A stretch of DNA of 39,044 nucleotides, taken from positions 1 to 39,044 of the forward strand of contig RFKQ01000107.1 of NCBI GenBank assembly GCA_003694635.1. Direction: 5' to 3'. Of this stretch, positions 8,362 to 16,616 are shown piece by piece. This DNA comes from Planctomycetota bacterium (lineage in GTDB: Bacteria > Planctomycetota > J132). The first letter of the stretch is position 1. Each line of letters opens with the position of its first letter. The position numbers and the translations under genes were made by a program. A model generated the notes under the pieces. The model was not told the DNA's origin, made no database searches, and was given only the letters and a program-made list of their open reading frames with translations.

Positions 8362-8928
8362 CTATTCAAATTCCACTTTTACATTTTCTCTCTCTTCTTC
8401 GTCTGCTTCAAAATATGGAAATTCATCGAGTTGGAAGGTAGCGGCAAACATTCCAGCGATGAGGTTGGTGGGAATGGATTGAAGTTTGATCCGGTAGGTA
8501 CGCACGGTGGAGTTGTAGTGCTGGCGGGCGAATGCGATTCTATTTTCTGTGGAGACCAAATTTTCCGAGAGGTCTTTCATTACCGTATCGGCTTTTAGGT
8601 CAGGGTAATTTTCGGAGACAGCAAAGAGGGAGCGCAAGGTACTGGTTAGCATGTTTTCCGCCTCTATTCGGTCCTGTAGAGATTTGGCATCGATGGCCTG
8701 TTGTCTTGCTTTGATTACACTTTCTAGGGTGTCTTTTTCGTGTTGGACATACTTTTTAGCCACATTCACGAGGTTTGGGATGAGGTCATGGCGCCGTTTG
8801 AGTTGCACATCGATATCTGCCCAAGCAGTTTCGCAAGAGGTTTTGGAGCGGATAAGGCTGTTGTAAGCTCCGATGAACCAGATCACCACAAAGATAGAGA
8901 TTCCCAGAATGATCCACAGTCCAGTCAT
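8362..8928 (-). CDS. LemA family protein
   Basis: 188 residues from the ATG at 8928, chosen for AAAGGAGG ten bases upstream. One N-terminal membrane helix (residues 3-22) is followed by the helical LemA core: YNSLIRSKTSCETAWADIDVQLKRRHDLIPNLV (shown in parts as ETAWADIDVQLKRRHDLIPN), VKKYVQHEK-type and ENRIAFARQHYN blocks are all family hallmarks. The tail is acidic (EADEEERENV). LemA proteins are inner-membrane anchored with a periplasmic helical bundle; their role is not settled. The gene has its own strong minus-strand promoter at 9014-9042. Confidence 0.93.
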   Translation of the reverse strand: MTGLWIILGISIFVVIWFIGAYNSLIRSKTSCETAWADIDVQLKRRHDLIPNLVNVAKKYVQHEKDTLESVIKARQQAIDAKSLQDRIEAENMLTSTLRSLFAVSENYPDLKADTVMKDLSENLVSTENRIAFARQHYNSTVRTYRIKLQSIPTNLIAGMFAATFQLDEFPYFEADEEERENVKVEFE

Positions 8929-9013
8929 GGTTGTTTTTCCTCCTTTTGAAATAGGGAACACTTACAGCTTTTCTGTACGAAAAGTCTAGTTTGTATTCGC
9001 AGTTAAACTATAA

Positions 9014-9042
9014 ATTATATAAAATTTATTTGGAAATGGCAA
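9014..9042 (-). promoter_or_regulatory. Strong sigma70-type promoter for lemA
   Basis: On the minus strand TTGCCA (9037-9042) and a perfect TATAAT (9014-9019) are 17 bases apart, 86 bases before the LemA ATG. It diverges from the plus-strand promoter at 9074-9102. Confidence 0.75.
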
Positions 9043-9073
9043 GGGTTAAATTTGTTTTTGATAGATTTCATAC

Positions 9074-9102
9074 TTGCAAAAAGGGAGGTTGTTTGATACA
9101 AT
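9074..9102 (+). promoter_or_regulatory. Sigma70-type promoter for the envelope cluster
   Basis: TTGCAA (9074-9079) and TACAAT (9097-9102) are separated by 17 bases. It points towards the zinc-ribbon/HTH gene and the mla genes and leaves a leader of about 140 bases. Only 31 bases separate it from the divergent lemA promoter, so a single bound regulator could affect both. Confidence 0.6.
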
Positions 9103-9145
9103 TTGATTGGAAGAAAAACTCAACCCATTTGGAAGGAGAGGTTAG

Positions 9146-9217
9146 ATGCAAAAATTTATAGTTTTTCTACCCACGAGGGAAGTTGACTGGAGAAGAGAAA
9201 GAGATTTTTTAGATTAA
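9146..9217 (+). CDS. Possible 23-codon leader ORF
   Basis: An ATG at 9146 is preceded by AAGGAGAGG at good spacing, better than the signal of the main gene at 9250, and reads 23 codons (starting MQKFIVFLPTREV) to TAA. It lies inside the leader of the envelope cluster. It may be a translated leader peptide that affects the next gene, or simply chance. There is no homology to support it. Confidence 0.3.
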   Translation: MQKFIVFLPTREVDWRRERDFLD

Positions 9218-9249
9218 GATATTTGGCTATTCCGTAGAAAGTAGAGGTG

Positions 9250-10989
9250 ATGAACGCAGAACGTTTTTTAAAGGTTCGGGTCGAGGATTTGATTTTAGGC
9301 CGTTTGGCGATACAGTTTCAGTTTGTTTCTAAAGATCAGGTAAGCCAGCTGTTGCAGATTCAGCAGAGAAAATGGGGGGAAAAGGCGGAAGTGCGTTTGA
9401 GTGAGCTTTTCTTGGAGAACAATCTTCTCACTCCTTCGCAGTTGGAGCGTATTTTGGAGGTTCAGCTAAAGGATTTTATGGTATGCAGCAACCCAAAATG
9501 TCGCAGCCAGTTTAATATCCAGAATTTTGAAGATGGCAAGCGCTTTCAATGCCCCAAGTGCAAGTCCATCCTTACGGTGCAACGTCCTACTTTTGTCAAG
9601 GAGGAATTGGCGCCTACTTTGGGGGAGGCTCTTGCTCGATCTGCTGAGCCCGCTTCTCCGGCCACTTCTTCTGCTCAGACTTCAGGCTCATCTGGGGGGG
9701 GGGCGACAGCGCCAGCGGATGGGAGTAAGGAGTCGATGACGTTTGAGGAGGTTCAGGAGTATTTGTGCATTGATTCGAAGGAGCTAGGGTTGATCATTGC
9801 AAGTGGGGAGTTGAAGGGGTTTTTAGATGGGATGGTGATGAAGTTTAGGCGCAAGGATGTGGACAGGGTTAAGAGGTCGAAGGAGGTTCAGCCTACGATT
9901 ATTTTGGAGCCTGAGGAGGAGGGGACTAGTCCAGGCGACGGGCCTGCATTGGCGGCTCCAGTTGGGGAGGAAGAATCGCCTTCCGCCTCTTCTCCGTTGC
10001 AGGCAGAGGTGGAGAGAAAAGAGATTTCTATGTCGGAAGTGTTAGGGCTTTTACAGGTGGATGAGGCTGGATTGCGAAAATTTATGAAGTTGGGCGAGTT
10101 GATTCCCATTCACAGGGAGGGGGAAATTTTTTTTGACCGGGAGCAGGTGATGAAGATCAAAGAGGCTCGGGAGGCGCAGCCCACGATGATTTTGCCTGAG
10201 AAGGCGTTGGAGGCTAAGCAGGGCTCGCTGGTGAGTTTTGAGGAGGCGTTGGCAGATTTGTCTGTGGATTCCCCCACTTTGCGGGCTGCGTTGGAGGAGA
10301 ATCATATCCACACCATCGCCAAGGGGGGCAAGGAGTTTTTAAAGACTTCGGATTTGGCCCTGCTTCGCTCAAAGTTGTCTTCCAGGGATTCCGGGAAGAC
10401 GATCAAGAAACTTTCCACCACTCGTCTCAAGGGAAAAGATGGCAAGTACTTGACCTTTGAGGAGGTGTTATCGGAGTTGGAGATTGAGCCTCATCAGCTG
10501 CGCCAACTGGTTTCTTCCAAGGAGTTGGTTGGCATCCATCAGGAAGGGATGATTCGGTTTAAGCGAGCGGATGTGGAGGCTCTAAAGCAGCGGCGTCAAG
10601 CTTTGGAGGGGGAGCCTATAGCCTTTGTTTCTTCCCTTCCTTTCCAACTAAGCGTCCAAAACCTTTTTTCCAATCCTGACCTTTTGCCGAGACAATATTC
10701 GATTGTCTTTCCCCCGTTTAAGCCACCGGTGTTTGCGCTAAAAAATCCGGACCGAGGTTTTGGTTCTTTGGAGGATATTTTATTTATTGAGCCCAAGAAT
10801 CCCCGTTCTATTCAGGAGGAAGGAGAGGTGGTGTTGGTGCGTACGAAGGTGGATCCAAAGGTGCATTTGGTGGGCAGATTTCGCTTTTCTCCCTCTTCTG
10901 GAGCGTTTTTGAGCGAGGGGGGACAGAGTTTTGCTCCGGAGAATATAGAGATTCTGGGTAGAGTTGTGGGGCGTTTTAACTGGATTTAG
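9250..10989 (+). CDS. Zinc-ribbon protein with four excisionase-like HTH repeats and an S24-like C-terminal domain
   Basis: 579 residues. Residues 15-75 carry two short helical repeats of type LGRLAIQFQFVSKDQVSQLL and LFLENNLLTPSQLERIL, like the MshEN/GspE N-terminal motif. A zinc ribbon follows (Cys79, Cys84, Cys101, Cys104). After a low-complexity Ala/Ser/Gly linker come four copies of an excisionase-like HTH, starting near residues 163, 259, 328 and 401 with MTFEEVQEYL, ISMSEVLGLL, VSFEEALADL and LTFEEVLSEL. Two copies end in QPTxIL. The last 100 residues (ILFIEPKNPRS, GEVVLVRT, ENIEILGRVVGRF) resemble the LexA/CI S24 peptidase fold but lack its Ser and Lys dyad. The stop overlaps the mlaE start, so translation is coupled. 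A GTG directly before the ATG is an alternative start. Function unknown; DNA or protein binding is inferred. Confidence 0.65.
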   Translation: MNAERFLKVRVEDLILGRLAIQFQFVSKDQVSQLLQIQQRKWGEKAEVRLSELFLENNLLTPSQLERILEVQLKDFMVCSNPKCRSQFNIQNFEDGKRFQCPKCKSILTVQRPTFVKEELAPTLGEALARSAEPASPATSSAQTSGSSGGGATAPADGSKESMTFEEVQEYLCIDSKELGLIIASGELKGFLDGMVMKFRRKDVDRVKRSKEVQPTIILEPEEEGTSPGDGPALAAPVGEEESPSASSPLQAEVERKEISMSEVLGLLQVDEAGLRKFMKLGELIPIHREGEIFFDREQVMKIKEAREAQPTMILPEKALEAKQGSLVSFEEALADLSVDSPTLRAALEENHIHTIAKGGKEFLKTSDLALLRSKLSSRDSGKTIKKLSTTRLKGKDGKYLTFEEVLSELEIEPHQLRQLVSSKELVGIHQEGMIRFKRADVEALKQRRQALEGEPIAFVSSLPFQLSVQNLFSNPDLLPRQYSIVFPPFKPPVFALKNPDRGFGSLEDILFIEPKNPRSIQEEGEVVLVRTKVDPKVHLVGRFRFSPSSGAFLSEGGQSFAPENIEILGRVVGRFNWI

Positions 10990-11828
10990 TGGCAAAGACA
11001 CTTTACGATGGTTTGGCCTTCAAAACGAGGATGAATAGGCAACTTTTTTTGAGTTTTGTAGAGAGGTTGGGGGGTAGGTTGGTGAAGTTTCTTATTGGGC
11101 TGGGGGATGCTATTGGTTTGCTTCTTCGCAACCTCCGGGTAATTTTTATTTTTCAGTCGCGGCTTTCGCTTACGGTGGAGCAGATGTATTATTGCGCCGC
11201 GCGGTCGTTTGGAATCATTGTGGTGGGCTCATTTTTTGTGGGGATGGTGTTGGCGATGCAGACGGCGTACGAGCTTCAGAAGTTTGGCTTAACGCTCCAG
11301 ATTGCCAACATCGTTTGCGTTTCTTTGGTGCGGGAGTTATCGCCTGTGTTTACGGCTTTGTTGCTTGCGGGGCGAGTTGGCTCCGGGATGACGGCGGAGT
11401 TAGGTTCGATGAAGATCAACGATCAGATCAAGGCGATGAAGATGCTCAATCTTGACATTGATCGCTTGCTGATTTCTCCGCGGCTTATCGCCTCCACTCT
11501 AGCGGCGTTTAGCTTGACCATAGTGTTCGATGTGGTGGGAATTGTGGGGGGGTATATGGTGGGAGTTTGGCAGATGAATGTTCCGTTTTATACGTATCAT
11601 AGCACCACGTTGGAGGCTCTTACTTTTAAGGATATGGCTTGCGGGTTGATCAAGGGGATTTTTTTTGGCATGCTGATCGCACTGGTGAGTTGTTATTATG
11701 GCCTCAGTGCGAAGGGGGGGGCCAAGGGGCTGGGAGAAAACACAAAGAAATCAGTGGTTACCTCTTCTATTATCGTGTTGATTTCGGATTTTTTCCTGAC
11801 GAAGCTTTTGATATTTCTGCTGGATTAG
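10989..11828 (+). CDS. mlaE: MlaE-type ABC transporter permease
   Basis: 279 residues of the MlaE/TTG2B permease family, the inner-membrane subunit of the Mla phospholipid transporter that moves lipids between inner and outer membranes. The hallmark LLAGRVGSGMTAELGSMK lies near residues 123-140. Five or so hydrophobic segments span the rest. The GTG start shares one base with the preceding stop (TAGTG), implying translational coupling; an internal ATG at 11031 is an alternative start, since neither has a clear Shine-Dalgarno. It is followed 21 bases later by its ATPase gene. Confidence 0.92.
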   Translation: MAKTLYDGLAFKTRMNRQLFLSFVERLGGRLVKFLIGLGDAIGLLLRNLRVIFIFQSRLSLTVEQMYYCAARSFGIIVVGSFFVGMVLAMQTAYELQKFGLTLQIANIVCVSLVRELSPVFTALLLAGRVGSGMTAELGSMKINDQIKAMKMLNLDIDRLLISPRLIASTLAAFSLTIVFDVVGIVGGYMVGVWQMNVPFYTYHSTTLEALTFKDMACGLIKGIFFGMLIALVSCYYGLSAKGGAKGLGENTKKSVVTSSIIVLISDFFLTKLLIFLLD

Positions 11829-11849
11829 GGAGGCATTGTTGGGGGATAT

Positions 11850-12602
11850 GTGGCTTTGATTGAGGTGAAGAATTTTTCCAAATATTACGAGGAAGACAAG
11901 CCGGTTTTAAAAGATATTTCTCTGCGGGCAGAGCGGGGAAAGACGCTGGTGATCATCGGCAAAAGTGGCTGTGGCAAGAGCACTCTATTGCGCCATATCG
12001 CTGGTTTAGAGGGTGTCCAAAGCGGTCCGATTGAGGGGGAGATTGTGCTGGAGGGGAGGTGGAAAATCACCCATATGCCCGAGCGGGAAATTGTGGAACA
12101 GGGCCTGCGGGGGCGGGTGGTGGGGATGTTGTTTCAAAACTCGGCGCTTTTTGATTTTTTGGACGTGGAGGGCAATCTTCGCTGGGCTATGGAGGAAAAT
12201 CTCCACCTTAGCCCTTCGGAGATTCAGGACAAAATTGCGGAGGTTTTGGAGACGGTGGATATCGATCTTCGCTTTTTGAAGCGGGACGTCTCTACTCTCT
12301 CTGGAGGAGAAAAGAAGCGGGTGGCCCTTGCTCGGGCTCTGGTTTTGGAGCCCAAAATCCTCCTCTATGACGAGCCCACGACTGGATTGGATCCTCCCAC
12401 AGCGGCGGAGATTATTCGCCTGATCAATCGTCTGCGGCAGCGGCGTAGGATTACCTCGGTGGTGACCACCCACGATATGTGGTGCGCGGGCAAAATCGCC
12501 GATAGTATGGCGATGATTTACCAGGGGAGCATTTGTTTTCAAGGCACTTATCAGGAGGCGTTGGAGAACGCGCAGGTTCGGAGTTTTATGGAAGGGAAGT
12601 AG
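11850..12602 (+). CDS. mlaF: MlaF-type ABC transporter ATPase
   Basis: 250 residues; energises lipid transport with MlaE and MlaD. Walker A GKSGCGKST (about 37-45), signature LSGGE, Walker B ILLYDEPTTGLDP and a switch His in TTHDM are all intact. It starts at GTG (11850), because the overlapping ATG is out of frame, with GGGGG upstream. The residue after the Walker B TGLDP is Pro-Thr, within normal variation. Its stop lies 3 bases before mlaD, a typical operon junction. Confidence 0.93.
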   Translation: MALIEVKNFSKYYEEDKPVLKDISLRAERGKTLVIIGKSGCGKSTLLRHIAGLEGVQSGPIEGEIVLEGRWKITHMPEREIVEQGLRGRVVGMLFQNSALFDFLDVEGNLRWAMEENLHLSPSEIQDKIAEVLETVDIDLRFLKRDVSTLSGGEKKRVALARALVLEPKILLYDEPTTGLDPPTAAEIIRLINRLRQRRRITSVVTTHDMWCAGKIADSMAMIYQGSICFQGTYQEALENAQVRSFMEGK

Positions 12603-12605
12603 TTT

Positions 12606-13706
12606 ATGGACAACAATATTCACACCGCATCCAAGACGAACTTTTGGGTGGGGATATTTTCGCTGGTGATTTTGGCGCTTTCTGTGGTGTTGATTGTTTT
12701 TTTTCTTGGCAAGTCTCGCCCCTTTGAGAGTACCATTTTGGTTAAGGTGAACTTCGATAATATTGAGGGGTTGAAGGTAGGGGCTCATGTCAATCTGGAA
12801 GGCTTGAACATTGGTAGGGTTAGTCATATTCAACTGTACGTAGCGCCAAACACCAATCGTCCTCGGCACCAGGTGTTTTTGAAGCTGCGCAATGATCCCG
12901 TGTACCTTCGCTGGATCACCAATAAGTCCAAGTTTCAGATTGTCAATGACAATTTTTTTGGGGACAAGCATGTGGAGATAAGTTTTAGCAATATCGGCGA
13001 GCCCATTTCACATTTGCAGGTGGTGGAGGGGAGCAACACCGCTTCCATCAATAAGGTGTTGGGGAATTTGGAGAAGATTACCGTTAGTGCCCAGGAGTTG
13101 ATCTCTCGCTTAGCGGGGATAGCGTCCAATCCGATGGTTTCGAATGTTTCAATGAGCACGTTGACCAAGGTGGTGGAAATGGTGGATTCTGTGACTTCGG
13201 CGGCGAATTTGTTGGAAAAATTTCTAAAGGGAGAGGAGGTAGGAAAGGTAAAGGATATTTTGGCGAATTTAGAGAGGACTTCCCAGAGCGTGCGCAGCAT
13301 TTCCACGAAGGTGGATGCGCTTTTGAACGAGCGCCAGCAAAAGAGGATTACCCAGAGCATTGCCAAGTTAGAGCGTTCGATGAGCAGTTTAGAGAAGGTA
13401 TCCTCTACGCTGGAAAAGCGAATAGGGGGGAAGCAGGGGCGGGCTCTTTTGTCGATGATTTTTCAGACCATTGAAAATTTTGCCAAGACTTCGAAGGAGT
13501 TGGCTTATCTTACTTCGCAGGCAAGCAAGTCGCTTTCCAGTTCTAACAAGCAGAATATCAATTTGCAGAAGACGCTTCAGGAGATGCAATCGGCGGCGAT
13601 CAACCTCAACAAAATCACCAAAAAGATATTGGATGTTTTGGATGCGCCTAGTCGTTTTATGAACCGGTTTCGTCTTTTTCGCCGCAAGAAGGATAGGGAG
13701 GAGTAG
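12606..13706 (+). CDS. mlaD: MlaD-type MCE-domain protein
   Basis: 366 residues. One N-terminal helix (about 13-36) anchors it in the inner membrane. The MCE domain follows (about 40-125; VKVNFDNIEGLKVGAHVNLEG, then IGRV), which forms hexameric rings that carry lipid across the periplasm. The C-terminal 230 residues are helical and rich in Ser, Lys and Leu heptads (SLEKVSSTLEKRIGG), predicted coiled coil. That makes it about twice the length of E. coli MlaD and closer to Gram-negative forms with a longer helical needle. No mlaB or mlaC gene lies next to it. Confidence 0.9.
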   Translation: MDNNIHTASKTNFWVGIFSLVILALSVVLIVFFLGKSRPFESTILVKVNFDNIEGLKVGAHVNLEGLNIGRVSHIQLYVAPNTNRPRHQVFLKLRNDPVYLRWITNKSKFQIVNDNFFGDKHVEISFSNIGEPISHLQVVEGSNTASINKVLGNLEKITVSAQELISRLAGIASNPMVSNVSMSTLTKVVEMVDSVTSAANLLEKFLKGEEVGKVKDILANLERTSQSVRSISTKVDALLNERQQKRITQSIAKLERSMSSLEKVSSTLEKRIGGKQGRALLSMIFQTIENFAKTSKELAYLTSQASKSLSSSNKQNINLQKTLQEMQSAAINLNKITKKILDVLDAPSRFMNRFRLFRRKKDREE

Positions 13707-13811
13707 GGGGGGATTGTTGGAGGTTTTTTGGTTTTTTATTGATTTTTGTGGTGGAGTGGCAAAGGGGTATTCCGCGGCGGATGGCGGGGTATCCGTTTGT
13801 TTGTAGGTTTT

Positions 13812-14548
13812 ATGGTAGAGCGGCAGGCGCCTTTACTTCAGGCGCAGGGTTTGGTAAAAATCTATGGTCGTCGGATGGTGGTAGATCATCTTCATTTGGA
13901 GGTGGGGTTTCAGGAGATTGTGGGGTTATTGGGGAAGAATGGGGCGGGGAAGTCCACCACGTTTAAGATGATTATGGGGACGATTACCCCGGACGAGGGA
14001 GAGGTTTTTTTTTAGGGGAGAGGATTACGTATTTTCCCATGTATTTGAGGGCCCGCAAGGGGATAGGGTATTTGCCTCAGGAGGTTTGTTTATTTCGCCA
14101 ACTGACGGTTTGGCAGAACATTTATGGGATTTTAGAGGCGGTGGGGATGCCGCGCAAGGCGAGGGTGGAGCGCACCCAGGAGGTCTTGGAGGAGTTGGGG
14201 ATTGCTCATTTGGCGAAGAACAGGGCGATGACGTTATCGGGTGGGGAGAAGAAGCGTTTGGAGATTGGGCGGGTGATTGCGCTTCGGCCGAAGTTGATTT
14301 TGTTGGACGAGCCATTTGCTGCGGTGGATCCTATTGCGAGGGCGGAGATCCAGGGGATTATTCGCTCTCTTAGGGAGAAGGGTTTTAGCTTATTGATCAC
14401 GGACCACAGTGAGCGGGAGATGTTGAAGACAACGGATCGTTCGTACATTATAGATGAGGGGCGTATAATTGCGATGGGTACGTCAGAGGAGATTGCTCAG
14501 AATGCCTTGGCCCGGGAGCGGTATTTGGGGAGGGATTTTACGCTTTAG
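13812..14548 (+). CDS. lptB: LptB, lipopolysaccharide-export ABC ATPase, interrupted by a -1 frameshift at a T9 run
   Basis: Two adjacent frames together encode a full LptB. From the ATG at 13812 the first frame gives QGLVKIYGRRMVVDHLHLEV, Walker A GKNGAGKST and GTITPDEGEVFF, then stops at TAG (14013). The second frame continues with LGERITYFPMYLRARKGIGY, LPQEVCLFRQLTV, signature LSGGEKKR, Walker B LILLDEPFAAVDP and ITDHS. Slipping back one base on the nine T at 14005-14013 joins them with no residue lost against E. coli LptB spacing (21 residues from the Gly of the first block to RARKG). The product would be 245 residues, the usual length. LptB drives LPS transport from the inner membrane and is normally essential. 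So this is either a homopolymer sequencing error, a slippage-dependent gene, or a recent pseudogene. lptA and lptC are not nearby. Confidence 0.85.
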
Positions 14549-14645
14549 GGGAGAGGATTTTGTCAAGGAGAGGAGGAGGATGAATTTTGCTATATTTTGA
14601 TGGATTTTATTATTTAGATGAGTCGTTTTTTTTAGATGAAAACGG

Positions 14646-14674
14646 TTGACTTATGGGGGAAAGAGAGGTTAAAT
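14646..14674 (+). promoter_or_regulatory. Possible promoter before the DUF6677-like gene
   Basis: TTGACT (14646-14651) and TTAAAT (14669-14674) are separated by 17 bases in the 240-base stretch after lptB. Nothing else is evident there. Confidence 0.4.
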
Positions 14675-14788
14675 AGCTAGAATGGATTGGCGGAGATGGT
14701 GGAAAGGGAAGGGGGAAGGGGGAGTTTTTTGTTTTTGCATTTTATTTTGCATTTTATTTTGATGGCTATTCACAAAAGTGGAAATAGG

Positions 14789-15244
14789 ATGAAGAAGAGT
14801 GCTGAGATAGGTTTGCTGTTGGGGATTTTATTTCCTGGGTTAGGTCATTGGTATATTGGCAAGAGGGGGAAGGCGTTGTTTTTTGCGTTTGTGCTGGGGG
14901 GAACGTTTTTATTGGGTTTTTATCTTTGCGATTTCGGGGAGGTGGCGGCATATGATTTTGTGCGCACCAGTGATGGTTATCATCGGGAATGGCGTTATTC
15001 GTTTTTAGCGCAGATGGGGATTGGAGTGTTGAGTTGGGTGCCGGCGGCGTATAGAAAGTTTCGCAATTATCGCGATGAGGATCCGCTTCCCGAGGAGGCG
15101 GAGAGGATGAGGGTGGTTCCGTCTAAGCGGTTGCATGGTCTTTTGTATATGATGGTAGCGGGGATTTTAAATATCTTGGTGGCTTACAATGCGTTTGAGT
15201 TGCTTTCATGTGGGGAGGAGGCAGGGGGAGGGGAGAGAGGTTAG
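14789..15244 (+). CDS. DUF6677-like small membrane protein
   Basis: About 151 residues from the ATG at 14789, which gives a natural basic start (MKKSAEIG) before the first membrane helix. In-frame ATG 14762, ATG 14696 and TTG 14687 are alternatives, and none has a convincing Shine-Dalgarno. The block GILFPGLGHWYIGKRGKALFF is the signature of the TM2/DUF6677-type proteins common in Planctomycetota. Hydrophobic segments lie at about 6-20, 30-50, 70-85 and 118-138. The end of the chain is Gly/Glu-rich. Function unknown. It sits 49 bases before citrate synthase. Confidence 0.6.
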   Translation: MKKSAEIGLLLGILFPGLGHWYIGKRGKALFFAFVLGGTFLLGFYLCDFGEVAAYDFVRTSDGYHREWRYSFLAQMGIGVLSWVPAAYRKFRNYRDEDPLPEEAERMRVVPSKRLHGLLYMMVAGILNILVAYNAFELLSCGEEAGGGERG

Positions 15245-15293
15245 AGAGTGATTTACTGGAAGTAAGTTAGATTTATGGTGAAAGGATGAAGTC

Positions 15294-16451
15294 ATGGCAA
15301 AGCTTCCTTTTACGGTAGAGGAGAAGCATTTGAATACGGGTTTGCGGGGATTTCCTGTCGGGACAGTTTGGACCAGCAAGGTGGATCCTCAGAAGGGGGT
15401 ATCGTATGTGGGGTATCCGATTCAGGAGTTGGTGGAGTTGAGTTCAGAGGAGGTGATTTATTTGCTTTTATATAAGAAGTTGCCTTCGGAGGAGGAGAAG
15501 GCAAGTTTTTCTCAGGAGTTGGTGGAGCGTTCTAAGGTTTCTGAGGAGGTTTTAGATCTTTTGTCGGCCCTTCCTGCCAGGGCTCATCCCATGACGTGGT
15601 TGCAGTGTGGGATTCAGTATTTAGGGATTGATCGTTGTGAGGATTATTTGGAGGATGGTTTAAATTTAATCAGTCGGATTAGCGAGGTGGTGGCGGCGAT
15701 ATTTCGTCTTCGTGCGGGGTGGGGTGATCCGATTCCTTCGAAGCCGGATTTGGGGTATGTGGAGAATTTTGTGCACATGTTGGGGGTACCGCAGTCGCAT
15801 CCTCACTTGATGGATGTATTGAAGGCGTTTCACATTTTGCATTTGGATCATGGTGGTGGGAATTTAAGTACATTTACGGGGAAGGCGGTGGCTTCGGGGT
15901 TAGCGGACATGTACACTTCTCTTTCGGCGGCGATGGGGGGATTATCGGGGCCTCGTCATGGCAGGGCCAATCAAGATTGTTTGCGTTTTGTTCAGGAGAT
16001 TGGTTCGCCGGAGGAGGGGCATATTCGTTCGGTGATTGAGAGGAAGTTGGCGAATAAGGAGTTGATTTATGGTTTTGGCCATGCGGTTTTACGCGCGGAG
16101 GACCCGCGTGCGGCCGTGCAATATGAGTTAGCGGAGAGGTATTTTGCGGACGATCGCAATGTTCAGATCGTTCTTCAGTTGCGCAGGATTGTACCATCGA
16201 TTTTGGGCAAGATTGAGAAGATTGCCAACCCTTATCCCAATGTGGATGCAGTATCTGGGAGCTTGCTCCATGCGGCGGGTCTCAGGGATCCCGAGTATTA
16301 TACGGTGTTGTTTGGTTGGTCGAGGGTGGTAGGGATTGTGGCTCAGATTATTGATGAGCGTCTTTATTTTCGCGGTGGCAAGGGAGTTCCCATTTATCGT
16401 TGTCTTTATCTTGCAGAAAATCAACCTGAGCGGCATTTAGAGAGGGGTTAA
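15294..16451 (+). CDS. Citrate synthase, mitochondrial (eukaryotic) type
   Basis: 385 residues; condenses oxaloacetate and acetyl-CoA to citrate, the entry step of the TCA cycle. The catalytic triad is visible: His in LDHGGGN (about 186), His in GFGHAVLRAEDPR (about 264) and Asp in PNVDAVSG (about 317). The C-terminal YYTVLFGWSRVVGIVAQII and the GLSGPRHGRANQ block follow the eukaryotic-type enzyme rather than the hexameric GltA type. AAAGGA lies 7 bases before the ATG. The gene is slightly shorter than mitochondrial enzymes, which fits lack of a targeting peptide. It ends at a strong terminator. Confidence 0.93.
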   Translation: MAKLPFTVEEKHLNTGLRGFPVGTVWTSKVDPQKGVSYVGYPIQELVELSSEEVIYLLLYKKLPSEEEKASFSQELVERSKVSEEVLDLLSALPARAHPMTWLQCGIQYLGIDRCEDYLEDGLNLISRISEVVAAIFRLRAGWGDPIPSKPDLGYVENFVHMLGVPQSHPHLMDVLKAFHILHLDHGGGNLSTFTGKAVASGLADMYTSLSAAMGGLSGPRHGRANQDCLRFVQEIGSPEEGHIRSVIERKLANKELIYGFGHAVLRAEDPRAAVQYELAERYFADDRNVQIVLQLRRIVPSILGKIEKIANPYPNVDAVSGSLLHAAGLRDPEYYTVLFGWSRVVGIVAQIIDERLYFRGGKGVPIYRCLYLAENQPERHLERG

Positions 16452-16462
16452 AGTTGGAAAAT

Positions 16463-16496
16463 GGGCCCAAGCGAGAGCTTGGTGCCCTTTTTTTTT
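16463..16496 (+). terminator. Rho-independent terminator after citrate synthase
   Basis: GGGC-CCAAGC pairs with GCTTGG-GCCC (one bulged T at 16483) around a GAGA loop, followed by nine T. It separates the envelope/citrate synthase cluster from the ribosomal operon. Confidence 0.93.
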
Positions 16497-16582
16497 CTTG
16501 GAATTTTGCCAAATAGTTTAGGAATTTGAGGGGACTCTGGGAGGTAGGATTTGAAAAAAAAGAAAATAGCAAAAAATTTTTC

Positions 16583-16610
16583 TTGACAGATAGGGTTTGT
16601 TTTATATAAT
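16583..16610 (+). promoter_or_regulatory. Near-consensus promoter of the S10 ribosomal operon
   Basis: A perfect TTGACA (16583-16588) and a perfect TATAAT (16605-16610) are 16 bases apart, in an A/T-rich context (an A/T run lies just upstream, resembling an UP element). It is the only good promoter before rpsJ and implies a leader of about 335 bases. Confidence 0.88.
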
Positions 16611-16616
16611 AACTCA

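Noticed and set aside
9250-10989. Bacteriophage excisionase or mobile element
   Set aside because: The HTH units are embedded in a large zinc-ribbon protein coupled to mlaE; no integrase, attachment site or terminal repeats are near.
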